Below, one piece after another: positions 12,424-23,094 of a stretch of 64,000 bases of DNA. The DNA is from Hysterangium stoloniferum. Lineage: Eukaryota > Basidiomycota > Agaricomycetes > Hysterangiales > Hysterangiaceae. The translations under genes and the position numbers were made by a program. How positions within the stretch are numbered: position 1 is the stretch's first letter; every line of letters begins with the position of its first letter. The stretch covers positions 1 through 64,000 of the forward strand of contig WHVD01000242.1 in assembly GCA_015178975.1 (NCBI GenBank). Direction: 5' to 3'. The notes under the pieces were generated by a model, which was not told the origin of the DNA, did not search any database, and worked only from the letters and a program-made list of their open reading frames with translations.

Positions 12424-14352
12424 GATCAAAATTGCGTGGCCTGGCACTAAGGCCGCCAAGGAGATAAACAATCAAAAGTCAGGCAGAATAACTTCTATTG
12501 GGTCACCATGATACAGGTGCAGCCGTATTCTGCATCATCTCAGAACTACTCTAAACCATTATCACCCCCCAGTAAATCTATCATACAAACCACCTCACCT
12601 CCTCCACAAATTGATAGATCCTTTAAGTTCCATCAAACCCCTCATGGTCCGCATCGCGACCATGGCGGCATAATCAGCAAATGGTATATGCTGGGAGTGG
12701 CCTTAATCACTCTCATAGAGTCCCTGACTCCCAGCATTGGTGAAAGTATGTCCACCATGATCACAGATGTCGTTCCTGTTGATTTTTCACGGTTCGGAGC
12801 ACGTTTGGCTCGAGTTGGGTACACGGGAACTCATCGCAAACGCTCAAGGAACGTATTATATACCTAACTGCCGGTAATACTATAGCCGGTTACCCGTCCA
12901 TCACGTGTTACATTGTTCGCAAGCATATTTTATTCTGGTCACCAGAGGTGACTGACATGGTGGACAGAACCAAAGCCATGGATAAGGACTTCTATGGGTT
13001 CCAAACCACATATTCCAACAGTATTGACCCTACAATGATTGTGCTCGACGATTACGCAGGAAAGAGGAGCTTACTCGTCACCCAGTTCCCAACTGTGTTG
13101 GTAAAACACATCGAGGGGACTTTCTGTTTCGAGCTCAAGAGACGGTGAGGTTTTAGGCAGTCACGTATACTTGATGTTTGATGATTGATTCTATATCAAT
13201 CCAGCCCTGTTTTGGCGTTTCGCAGCGCATTTCCTATATTTTTGTGTTGCGTGATTGCGTTCATGGTACTCATTGTCATTGTTCACTTCTTCCTGCGCCG
13301 TCTTGCAAGACTAGTATTTAAACGGATAGCTTTCGCTGTCATCGCTTCATCCGTCCTGGATAACCATAATCATGTCCACTTCATCCTCCCATTACTTGCC
13401 TTCACCACATCGGTGCAGTTAGGGTTGGGGTCAGAGAACGAACACGCGAAGCCTCCTACTGCGCAGTAGCAACACTCAATGCTGCCGATTTGGGTGTTCC
13501 GGTCGTGAGTAGTGGTGCACCCGTTGCGAATGGCCGCAGCGGTGACACACAGGTCAACCCAGCAATCTCCTCGGATGCCACGAACGGAGCCCATGCGGCG
13601 GATATGAACGGCGCCGTGCAAGAGGCAGACGTTCAGCACAATGGAAGATCCGGTGATGTGGTTCCAGGTTCGTGCAGCATCGTTAATCATCTTTATCGTA
13701 TACTTACTTTAAAATGATATTACTTTTGGACATCACGTTGTCGGTCTCACTCCCCTCCCCCTGCCTACAGCTCCACCAGCGATGTGCTTACCAAGTATCT
13801 CGGCTCGTCACGACTTGTCAAGTCAGGCCGATAACTCTTTTGACAGTGGTAACACGACATTGGTTAACGAGGAGGGGGTAGACATCTCTATATACGGTAT
13901 TCCCATCACATGCAGTGATATAATGATCTTCAGTCGAGGCATTGGGTCGTTGTACATTATTCCTTCCTAATATTTTTATCATAACTTTCCGAATGCGCAA
14001 TCATTGCAGACATGCCTGTGACACCATCGGCGACGCTCCCAATAGCCGCGTCTATTGCCTCCGATGTGCCATGTCAGGCCGATTGCTCTTTTGAGAGTGG
14101 TGACACAACATTGGTTAACACAGAGAGGATAGACATCTCCACAGACGGGATTCCCGTCACATGTGGTGACGAAGATCTTCCGGTCGAGGAATTGGTTCAT
14201 TGTAAATCATTCCTTCCTAATATTTTATCACAACTTTCCGAATGCGCGATCATTGCGGACAAGCCTCTGACACTATCGGCGACGCTCCCGACAAGCTCCC
14301 TCTATTGACTCCTACGCAAGCCGCAGAAGGTAGTAACATTTGCGCTCCATGA
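12424..14352 (+). pseudogene. Broken paralogue of the two-TM gene at 755
   Basis: Colinear with about 55-2975. Shared coding features include DYAGKRSLLVTQFPTVLVKH, the ELKRR junction with the same intron, the TM segment CVIAFMVLIVIVHFFLRRL, and two SFDSGNTTLVN / SFESGDTTLVN modules. The start codon equivalent to 755 reads ATA, and the frame that follows is closed by a stop near 12670, so the N-terminal TM segment is lost. Homology ends near 14352, before the Pro-rich and Lys-rich C-terminal exons. The single exon segment at 12690-12780 shows that the 208-bp triplication happened only in the other copy. Confidence 0.7.
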
Positions 14353-14676
14353 TTTGTCATCGTATCAGTAAATTTTTGATCTGTCCGGCTCCCGGAAGAA
14401 GTCCCCTGGACGTTGTATAGCATCTTCCAAAATAGGGGCTTCCTCCCAGCGCTTAAAGCCGCTACCCATCGATCTTCTACGTAAGGCATATCTCACGCAA
14501 TGTCAACTTGGCGTTATGCATGCCTTAAGCTCAACGGAATGCCGTTGCTAACATTGAGAATATAAATCTTGGTCTATCATTCCCGTCACTCTCCCGCATA
14601 CTATTGTTACGTTACACCTCAGCGCTCGCGCGACCAAACACTGAGACAATCTTCGTTACCTAGTATATACATTACC

Positions 14677-16001
14677 ATGCAGTCGGCAAGCACACTCACG
14701 GATCAAGAACTCGTTCAAGTCGTCAATGATGCATACAGTGCCAAGGCGAGGATCGCCACAAGTGAAACCTGTACAATAACCATCAAAATTGGTACCATAT
14801 TATTACACTAATCTGATTTACAGACTCCAAGAATGTTGCTCAAGCTTTTGGATACACTCCTGCCCAGCTTCAAGCAATTCCTTCTGAATCTCACATGGGT
14901 CTAGGTTGTGGAAACCCGGTCGCAGCCGCTAGTATCAAGGAGGTAACAGCTAACGGCACCTGCTACCTCAAGAATAAGTTGACTATTTTGTATAGGGAGA
15001 GACTGTCCTCGATTTGGGAAGTGGTGGGGGCATCGATGTTTTCCTCGCCGCTGCGAAAGCCGGAAAAACAGGAAGGGTCATTGGTCTCGATATTTCGACA
15101 GTAAATCAGTTATACAGATTCAGGTCTCAACTCCTACTGATCACCAACTAGGATATGATAAATCGCGCCAGGAAAAATGCACAGAAACAGGGTCTCCATC
15201 CTCCCCAAGTGGAGTTTATCCAAACATCCCTTACTGAAGCGTTACCGATCCCCACAGCCTCTGTCGACTGCATTCTGTCAAACTGTGTTCTTAACCTACT
15301 ACCCCCATCTGGCAAGGTCAGTGTGATCAAGGAGGCCGAAAGAGTTCTCAAACCCGGAGGAAGGATTGTGCTCGATGATGTGCGTTGAAGCAGTGTCAAT
15401 CGTGCAGTCCAGTTAGAAACATTCTCGTAGATCATCGCCAAAAAGCCTCTTCCGGATCACATCAGAAACGACATGGCCATTCACGTCGGTTGTATTGCCG
15501 GAGCAATTCAAGTCGATGAATACAAGCAGATCCTCACTGCCGCCGGACTTACTGGTGAGTGATTATTTTCGGCCACTGCGCGTCATAGAGCTACATGCTG
15601 GGCCATCAGACACCGTCTTCGTGGATACCCTTGGCGACATAAATGCATACTACACCATGCAAGATGGCACTCCGGGTTCCCAAACAGTGCCCGGCTGCTG
15701 CGCTCCTTTGACCAGCTGCGCTCCTTTGACCAGCTGCGCTCCTTCGTCTGGATGCGCTCCTTCGTCCGGATGCGCTCCTTCGTCCGGATGCGCTCCTTCG
15801 TCCGGATGCGCTCCTTCGTCCGGCTGCGCGCCTTCGTCCGCCCCGGCACCTCCCCCTTCCAACTCAAACTTCGATGCTAACGAATGGGTTGGTATGTATT
15901 GTGTGTCCAAAAGCCAAACCCCTGGCTAATTGTGACAATTAGGATCTTATCAAGTCTATGCACTTAAACCGAAGTCAACTGTAACCGTGGTCGATGCGTG
16001 A
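14677..16001 (+). CDS. Arsenite S-adenosylmethionine methyltransferase with Cys-repeat tail
   Basis: Seven exons close in phase: 14677-14761, 14824-14942, 14996-15100, 15152-15379, 15431-15554, 15610-15891 and 15943-16001, giving 333 residues. All introns are GT-AG and about 50-62 nt. Family signatures are LGLGCGNP (Cys57), the SAM-binding motif [11 protein letters not shown] (72-82), ILSNCVLNL (Cys148), RVLKPGGRI and HVGCIAGAI (Cys200). Cys57, Cys148 and Cys200 match in context and spacing the three conserved Cys that bind As(III) in ArsM/AS3MT enzymes. These enzymes transfer methyl groups from SAM to arsenite, in the cytosol in known cases. After the catalytic core, residues 250-298 hold CC and eight hexapeptides of type CAPLTS or CAPSSG, then a Pro-rich spacer and the end [16 protein letters not shown]-like box (tataaat) lies about 115 bp upstream. 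No other arsenic gene is adjacent. It sits between repeats and could have arrived by transfer, but nothing proves this. Confidence 0.88.
15699..15842 (+). repeat. In-frame 18-bp minisatellite encoding Cys hexapeptides
   Basis: Eight tandem 18-bp units inside exon 6 of the arsenite methyltransferase gene: two encoding CAPLTS, five encoding CAPSSG and one CAPSSA. The CAPSSG units are almost identical at DNA level, so the tail is probably length-variable between strains. The antisense frame is also open, which is a by-product of the repeat. Confidence 0.95.
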
Positions 16002-16450
16002 ACTATGGGTGGTTGAGAGCGTAGGGGAACAGCCCAAATAAAGGATTGACGGACACTAGTATATGAATAGCTGACTACCACGAATTACTGCGTGAAATAC
16101 AGAATTACTTTCATAAACACGTCGGACCTTCGTGTACTGAACCCATCGTGGCACGAGACTGAGGAAACCGCGGCGTGGCGCCATTCTTGTTTGAACGATA
16201 CTGTTCCTTTGCTCCTAAATCAATTCACCGTTTGGAACTATCAGTTACTCCCCTCTAAGTAACCATGGCGTTTACTGGATGGTACAAAGTTGTATCCTAT
16301 GAACTTTCGTTCTTATGCAGTTTCTCGAAATGTACTAACGAAGAGGTATAATTAGAGTATCTGCAAAGTAATATATATTGGCAAAGTCATATCTTCAGGA
16401 CACTGCCATGTATTGGTTTGAACCTGCATTAAACAATCGTGATAATTATG
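16002..16450. other. No supportable gene
   Basis: Downstream region of the methyltransferase gene. It contains an aataaa-like signal at 16036-16042 (ccaaataaagg) and no recognised coding sequence. Confidence 0.4.
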
Positions 16451-17230
16451 AACTTTGTTGGCTGAACAACCAGAAATACTCTGAAACCATAGATCTTGCT
16501 GATAGCAAAACCTGAAAATCTGGGTTTCATTGGTACTGGGTCTCCATTCATTCAATTTGTTATATTTAATTAAGTAAAGGTTGATGTATGGACTGAGGGA
16601 TGCACAGTTGTATTAAAAATTGTCTTTGACAAATTAATTTGTCCGTGGTCTCTGATGGAGGCATGTGATATGTCTTTGACAATGCTCAATCACTCTACCA
16701 CTCCATTGTTCTCTTTGTTCCCTTGTCTTTTGTCTATCACCTATTGTTCTATTTCCTATATGGATATACTACATATCGTCTTTCATATCCCTCATCTCAT
16801 TCATCTTAATTCCACACTCAATAGTCTCCAAAGACTTTGAGTTCTATTTGTTTTGCAGATCTCTCCGTAGTGTATGTTTGGTTGGAAACAACTAGTGACA
16901 CCTAAGCCACCTGTTATCCCCCACCTCTGTCAAGGTCCAAAGGCAAAAAAAAAGCCACCATACCTCCTGCCACTCATACTCTCCACAGTCAGCCATTAGC
17001 TAGCATCTCTACCACTGAGACTGATGCATTTGCCAACTCTGATTTGTCTAACTTTCTTTTCCCCCCCCAGATCAAAATCAACTATGTCCAGTACCACTCC
17101 ATCAGGCTCTGGGCAACATCCATACCCTGATACTGCCCTCTCTCCTGATGAGACTCACACCCCACCACTTGTTGCACCTGCCATGTAGCCCTCACTGTCA
17201 CATTCGGAGCTCATTGGCATTCTTAGGACT

Positions 17231-18096
17231 ATGGCTTCCCAGATCATAGCTCTTCAGCAGCAGCAGGAGTCCAATACTCTCCCTCCTCCTCTGCCCCTTC
17301 TTCCCAAACTGGTATCAGTCTTCCACATCCTCCCACCATCCATGCTATTCCCCCACAAGCACCCCATGCATTCCAGCCTATTTCTCTGCCGGCAGCCTCT
17401 GCAGGTTTCTTGCCTCCCTCTGCAGGGAACTTAGGCTCTGGTGCATCTTCCTCTTTGCTCTCTCTTTTCCCCAAAATTGAAAAGATGATGCTACTGGCAA
17501 TTATCTGGCATTCCTTTTGGCCCAATAAGCTTGCTAAGCTGGACACACAGATCCACATGAAGCCAATCAAACCTACCTATGAGTCTCAAGATGTGGTCTA
17601 TATTCAAGCCAAGCACACCTCCACAAAAGATCTTCCAAATTTCAAATCATTCTATTATCCCATCTCACAGTACTTTGGTGTCCTTCATACTCATGTATTG
17701 TTGGGGCACCCTTTCCCCTCTGTCACCAGCTTCATTCTTGGAACTTCAAGCTACTCTGCACATGGTACTGGGAATATGATTGGACAGCCTTGCTCAACTA
17801 CCATTTTGCCTTCCATTTGAAGTGCTTGGCTGAGATGGCTCAAGGTGATTTTTCCCATTGGGGAGAATTGGATTCATACCTGCAAGAGCAATACCTTCTC
17901 AACCAACCACATGTTCAGCCCAACAAATATTCCACCACATGTAGTGGGTCTGATTCCTCCAAAACTTTGTATTGTTTCAACTTTAATTACCAAAAGTGTT
18001 ACCATGATACATAAATGCTACCATGTCCATAACTGCAAGCTTTGTGAAAGTGGTGATCATGGGGCAGCTTCTTGCATGGTTAAAAAGCCTGCTTAG
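17231..18096 (+). pseudogene. DIRS-like gag remnant with Cys/His cluster
   Basis: Frameshifted plus-strand coding sequence. One segment reads KTLYCFNFNYQKCYHD and continues in another frame as KCYHVHNCKLCESGDHG with AASCMVKK. This Cys/His pattern resembles the C-x-x-F-N-x-G-x-C...H-x-C-x-x-C-x-x-x-H finger seen in DIRS-type gag proteins of basidiomycetes. Upstream is a Gln- and Pro-rich segment. Confidence 0.5.
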
Positions 18097-18453
18097 GGAC
18101 ATGGCACAGTGAGGACTTCAATCTTGTCACCTCCTCATTGTAGCTTTCCTGGCCTGTCTCTGTCATCTCTGTCAATGGCTCCTTCATCAATCCCTCCCTT
18201 ATCCAATCTTTTCCCTCCTGATTGCACTTTTGTAACATTGTCACTTCATATAATAAAACATAATAAGACATGGCGCCTTCATCAGCTTTGCTGGTGAGGA
18301 TCTCATGCAACATTGTAACAACTTAGCATCTGCATTTGAGCATCCACAAGAAGTATCTTCAACCAGTTATAAACTTTTATTAAATTCACATGCAGTGGCC
18401 CATTTCCCACCCCTCAATTGCCTTATTTTTGATGCTCTTCTCTAGGTATTGCT

Positions 18454-18942
18454 ATGCATAATTGGAGCTCCAAGCTTTGTCTCATTAACCATTTATCATG
18501 GCCTGTGGCCTTACCTGTTAATTATGGGATTCCTGATTCTGAAGCCTCCATCATGTATGAATCCTTTGAAGCAGTCCTCTGGTTTGTTCAGGAATTTGGC
18601 CCTGGCACACTCTTGGCCAAACTTGATCTCAAAGATGCATTTCATCATATCCCAGTGGCCCCATCCCAGTGGCCCCTCCTTGACTTCCACTGGGCTATTA
18701 ATTTCTATCATGCAATAGTGCTAATCTTTGGCTTCCATTCCATGCCTTATATTTTTAACCTTTTTGCTGAAGCTTTGCACTGGATTATTGTGCATCACCT
18801 TCCAGCTCACCATCACTTAGATGATTTCCTGCCCATATTTAAACCAGGGACCTCACTGCAGACAGCCATTGACTGGTGCCAAGGCCTTGGCAACCAACTT
18901 GGCCTCTCATTTCAAAATGAAAAGACTGAATTTGCTTGCTGA
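18454..18942 (+). pseudogene. DIRS-like reverse transcriptase fragment
   Basis: Shows LLAKLDLKDAFHHIPVAP (RT motif A with its catalytic Asp), FGFHSMPYIFNLFAEAL and HHHLDDFLPIF, a variant of the YLDDFL motif C in which Tyr is replaced by His. The 163-codon frame covers only palm motifs. Sequence after 18942 looks like decayed RNase H but is not readable. Confidence 0.75.
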
Positions 18943-19146
18943 CTCTGCCTCTCATTTTCAATATGCCCACTTGTTCACCCTTTCTTTAAGTCTGCAGAGC
19001 TGCTCGAGATCAGTATCAGATGAATGCTCACCTCTCCCCACCTGTCACCTTCTTCCTCTGGCATGGCCTTGCCAATGGCACTCAGAAAACCTACAGCACA
19101 GGCCAATGGTCCTTTATTGACTTTGTCACCCTCCAGCCCCACCTCC

Positions 19147-20035
19147 TCAACCAGGATCAGTCATTCCTGCCTGCAAACAAAACCAGGCTGAAAGGTTGAG
19201 TGTTAGGAATGGCCCAATGAAGATGGGCAGAAAGGTTGGGTACTTGTGAGTGAGAGAAATCAATGTAGAGCTTGCAGGCATCACTACACTATCACCCCAT
19301 GAGTTGAATGACATAGTTGGTGAAACCAGCTTCAGCAACAGAAGAGGCAGCACCTCACCTTGATGGAAAGAATGCCCAGGAAAAACAGTGGGATCAAAGC
19401 CAGCAACATGCAGGAGTGCCTTAATAGAGGTAACAAATTGAAAATAATGGAGTGTGGAACCATCACTGTTACAGAACAGAGGGGAGCTGGGGACAGGGAT
19501 GGGTAGTGAACAGATATTTGAGGGTGTGTTCACAGCACAAGTATGACAAATATAAGTAACCCCCTTTCGAAAAGAGTCAGTCTTAGAAGTGGGGACAGAT
19601 ATGCTGATGTATGATGGATTGGCAAAGTCAGCAGAAATGAGACAGTGCTACACATCAGGTGGGCAGAGGGATCAAAAGTCATGAATTTGTTGCCCTTAAC
19701 AGTGAATTCTCCAAATGCAGCAAAAGCAAGCTTTATGTTTGCATCAATGTTGGTGGCATCCAGGGAAGACCCCAGATTTGAGTATGAGACTAGGTGTTAG
19801 AGAATGGGGAGGGTGATGGGTGCAACAGGGTAATAGGCTCATTCACCAAAGTAATGTTTAATACCCTGGATGACCTGCTGGATGAGAGGGGCTTTGACAG
19901 CTTCAAAGGGGAGGTCAAAATTGACATGGAGGGATTTAACATGCTGAAAGTATGCCTTGATTGTTGATGCTTGAGTTGAGATGTGAGGCTGAGGTGGGCA
20001 ACCCACTCAACAATGATGTCGTACCTTTGTTTCAC
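19147..20035 (-). pseudogene. Tyrosine recombinase (DIRS type), broken
   Basis: Minus-strand order is N-terminal to C-terminal from 20035 down to about 19190. The first part (20035-19790) reads YDIIVEWVAHLSL with a helical core-binding-like domain ending in NEPITLLHPS. The catalytic part has GHSFHQG near 19390, where the family has H-x-x-R; the Arg is His here. After a frameshift it continues as GAASSVAEAGFTNYVIQLMG and then SDACKLYI, which carries the putative Tyr nucleophile. In-frame stops make it inactive. Confidence 0.65.
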
Positions 20036-20149
20036 TTAAAGTCTTTGGCTTGAGCATGGCCCAATCAATTTCTGGTCATGCAAAAGAGCGGTGGTAATGC
20101 AATATAACTTTTTTTCTTGCCCAGACTCACGAACGAACAATAAGATATC

Positions 20150-20700
20150 ACAGTACACTCTAATTACACTGAGCGCATCCAGCAACGTGCTCGGCCGGTG
20201 GCGTTCAGGATATCATATGGAGATTCTGTGGGATGGGAATGGTATGCAATGCATGGATCCCTTAGGTATCGTGCAAGAGATATTTATAAATGTGGATGTG
20301 GCTGTATGGTGGTGAGTATGGGGCGGGCTTGGATCACGGATTGTGCCAGAGCGACCACAACATTTTTGAGGAATCAAATTGCATGCGGTGTAGACGTCGG
20401 ATACATAACCCAACAACGTTACGAGTCTGGCAATGTTGTTATCTTCTTGGATGCGAAGTACTCGTGTGGGCAACCTTAAAATTGAGTCCGCTTGCAGTCC
20501 AAAAACAACGGGTATTCATATGACGGGCTCGCAAAGTTGGTAATTCAAAAACGACTAAAGGGCAAAAACGTATTTTTCACCAAATCGTATCCACACTCTC
20601 CTGAAGTATTCATCCGATTTTTCGTATTGACAGGTTGCACAGACCAGCAGGATATCTTCGATACTTAACAATGCGACTGTGTGCAGATATGTAGCTAGCG
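20150..20700. repeat. Right half of the duplicated locus split by the DIRS element
   Basis: Matches 11935-12400 (for example tataaatgtggatg, gggtattcatatga, gacaggttgca). Together with 16460-16620 it forms the occupied copy of the locus described at 11771. Confidence 0.7.
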
Positions 20701-20789
20701 TTGGTTCCTTACGTGTTTGCAACGAGCTCCCGTGTACCCAACTCAAGCCAAACGTGCTGCGAACCGTAAAAAGTCAACAGCTAGTACTT

Positions 20790-21735
20790 GGTTCCCAGCA
20801 TCATCTCACGTACATCGGTGTATCGTGCTTGCGAGATAATTGGTCAAAGGAACAGTCTTCGCTCTGTTCGTGAATTTAACACTCACTAGGTGCCCAAGCT
20901 ATAGCGGAACTTGTTAAACCATACATACAAAAGTCAACGACGTTGCAGTGAAATGTATGGTTGAATTAATGCACGCTAACTTGGGCCAGGATGTTTCCCA
21001 TGACAAGATTCCCAATTAAGAAGAAGTGCGAGCAGCTTCGGAAGTTTCCTGAACGGCCCTTAACTGAGGTTTGCGTCATTTCATCACCGTTGTTCAAACT
21101 CCGGTTTTATTTTGTGCAGGCGGACGTTACAACTATGATTACACGGAAAATTGCCCTTAACCCGGCCAATGCTGTTATGGCTCTAGCCTTCAACACCAGA
21201 GTGCAAATGACACAGACGAAATTTAGCTCTGAAGCGGCTGAAGTCCATAATGAGCTTGAGGCGCTTTAGGGTCGCTACCACTAAATGGTCACATGAAAGA
21301 GGTGTTGAAATTTCGGAAGCTCGCAACAATCCCAAGCAAGAAAATATAATCTCCGTTTGACCTCTGTGTCTCGATAGCGTATGTACAAGAAACCTATTCT
21401 ACTTATATATGCCTCGAGAACAATAGCTCTGTGGCAACAATAGGTCGGAAACTTCCGGCTTCCTACAAAGGGGAACAATGGACTGCACCTTATGCTCGCA
21501 ATACCCAATTCTAACAGAGCGACGGCGGATTTGATTTCGAAAGTTGCTGTGCGCAATCGCCAGGGCAATCTTGAGGCAGTAAGGAAAGCAGAGGCAGAGG
21601 CAGGGCAAGACCGCAAGTTGCCACTTCCGTAAGAGGACTCACTCCACCCAACGTCTTCGATGTGAATGCAAGAGCCAAAATTGTGGTGAAGACACATTAT
21701 CAATCGAGGTTGTTGATTCGCACTATCGTGAAAGT
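20790..21735 (+). pseudogene. Partial RTF1 pseudogene, introns retained
   Basis: Colinear with 24090-24975 of the RTF1 gene downstream, including its introns (for example the intron after EIIG and the one ending gtgcag before ADVT). Readable segments are KVNDVAVKCMVELMHAN, DVTTMITRKIALNPANAVMA and EAAEVHNELEAL, separated by stops and shifts. Retained introns show it arose by DNA duplication and not by retroposition. Confidence 0.85.
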
Positions 21736-23094
21736 CAGCCATTTTCCATTTCTATTTCATTATTTAGGATATTAGTAGGAACCCATGTTGGGGTCTGAGC
21801 CATAGCAGCTGCGGAACTCCCATATTGTCTCAGATTATTAATTATGAGATTGCATTAAGTAATTTTGGGTATATATCATGTAGTTAGTGTTATACAACAG
21901 TGTGCTTTGCCCTTATACATTGAGACTCCCAAAATATTTAACAGCCCATGGCCAAGGATATCTGCAGTTAGTTATGGCTTCGGAAAACACCACTATGTAC
22001 CTTTTTTTCATATGTATGCCGTTAAAGAAGATCAATCCTTTAACGACAGGTTGCAGTGAGAGACGGGGTATCTTCGATAGTTGAGCCTGTAGATAACTTA
22101 ATCGCTGGCATGATTCAGAAGGCTTTAGAGAAGCCTCGTTCCAACCCATTCTAAAGCAAGTCCACAGAAGTAACCAGTTCCAATCTCAACTAGAGACGAA
22201 GTATCATCCATTCCTGTTACATCCCAGTCAATGACCGCCTCGTCTTCCGTTTTAAAGAATGGGGCTACGAGACCTTGGGGGCATGTTGCGCGACCTTGGG
22301 ACTTGCGAAAATAAATAATGGATTTGCTCACGATTCATTCCGAATATTGAGAAAACGCGGTGATACCTGTGGCCGCGGAGCTGCTAGCCACATCAGGAAA
22401 GTGGGAAGATCAGTAAGTATGCCGTCTATATTGTCTAGGGCCATCTAGGAGAGCTAGCTAGCTCGGCTAGACACTACTACTTTCGCGAGATCCCTATTTA
22501 CTAGTCGGTATAAAAGCTTACTATAGATCTAGGGAGTCTAGGGGGTCTACATAATGGGTGTAGACATTCCCAAATCCCTGATGCAGTACTAGCCTATTTT
22601 TGTTGTATCAGGTGTCTGTCCCCAGATATTGAAAAATATTTTCCTTATTGGCTAGAGAATCTTAACTGCCCAACCATGTCAAATTTGGAAGAGAAAGCAC
22701 AAGGTGCCCTTTGACAAGAATCAATTCGGTGCCAATCATGAATAATTACAAATTCAGTTTCCTCAAGATTAAAATATTCGTGTGTGTGATTATTCTACTA
22801 GACTCTTACATTCTCTGAGCTGAAGCCTACTTTATAGATGGGCCCATGGAATGAAATTGACAAGCAAAAAGTATCTGCAATTTTTACAATAATTTGTATG
22901 ACAAAATTTACAACTGAGATATCACCTGACTTTCATAGTCGGAGTATCAAAACAACCTCGCTTACTCAGCGCCACCTTTGCTTTTAACCTTAACACCGTT
23001 CATCGCTTTTGTATCGCCTGCCCCCTTATCCCCTTCCATAACCTCCTTAGCATACAAACCCATTCTAACCCCCACCAGTAGCTAACTTTAAAAA
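21736..23094. other. No supportable gene
   Basis: Contains a fragment near 21945-22090 that resembles 10990-11060 (aaaacaccactatgt). A minus-strand frame at 22125-22331 of 68 codons has no recognised match. A stretch of short TCTAG/CTAGC palindromic runs lies at 22430-22550. The last 150 bp before 23095 are pyrimidine-rich and probably hold the RTF1 promoter and leader. Confidence 0.35.

Larger units (their letters stand above)
16621..20150 (+). mobile_element. Decayed DIRS-like tyrosine-recombinase retrotransposon
   Basis: Limits are inferred by comparison with the uninterrupted paralogous locus at 11771-12420, where the two flanks are adjacent; they may be off by tens of bases. On the plus strand are a gag-like region with a Cys/His cluster and a reverse transcriptase; on the minus strand is a tyrosine recombinase. 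All frames carry stops or shifts. CpG is strongly depleted across the element and TpG/CpA are abundant. No clear terminal repeats were found by eye. Convergent placement of RT and recombinase differs from canonical DIRS-1, where all genes share one strand. Confidence 0.7.

Noticed and set aside
15699..15842. CRISPR-like array of regular short repeats
   Set aside because: Units are contiguous, 18 bp, without spacers, and lie in frame inside an exon of a eukaryotic gene.
15583..15910. Long antisense frames rich in EGAHPD or ERIRTK repeats
   Set aside because: They are mirror products of the 18-bp coding repeat on the plus strand and lack any family signal.
14677..16001. An arsenic-resistance gene cluster around the methyltransferase
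   Set aside because: No arsenite efflux pump, arsenate reductase or regulator is recognisable within the window; neighbours are repeats and pseudogenes.
22125..22331. 68-codon minus-strand frame as a gene
   Set aside because: Too short, no recognised motif, no splice-linked neighbours.
22430..22560. tRNA-like or SINE-like element in the TCTAG/CTAGC-rich stretch
   Set aside because: No A-box and B-box pair at proper spacing and no poly(A) or target duplication was found.
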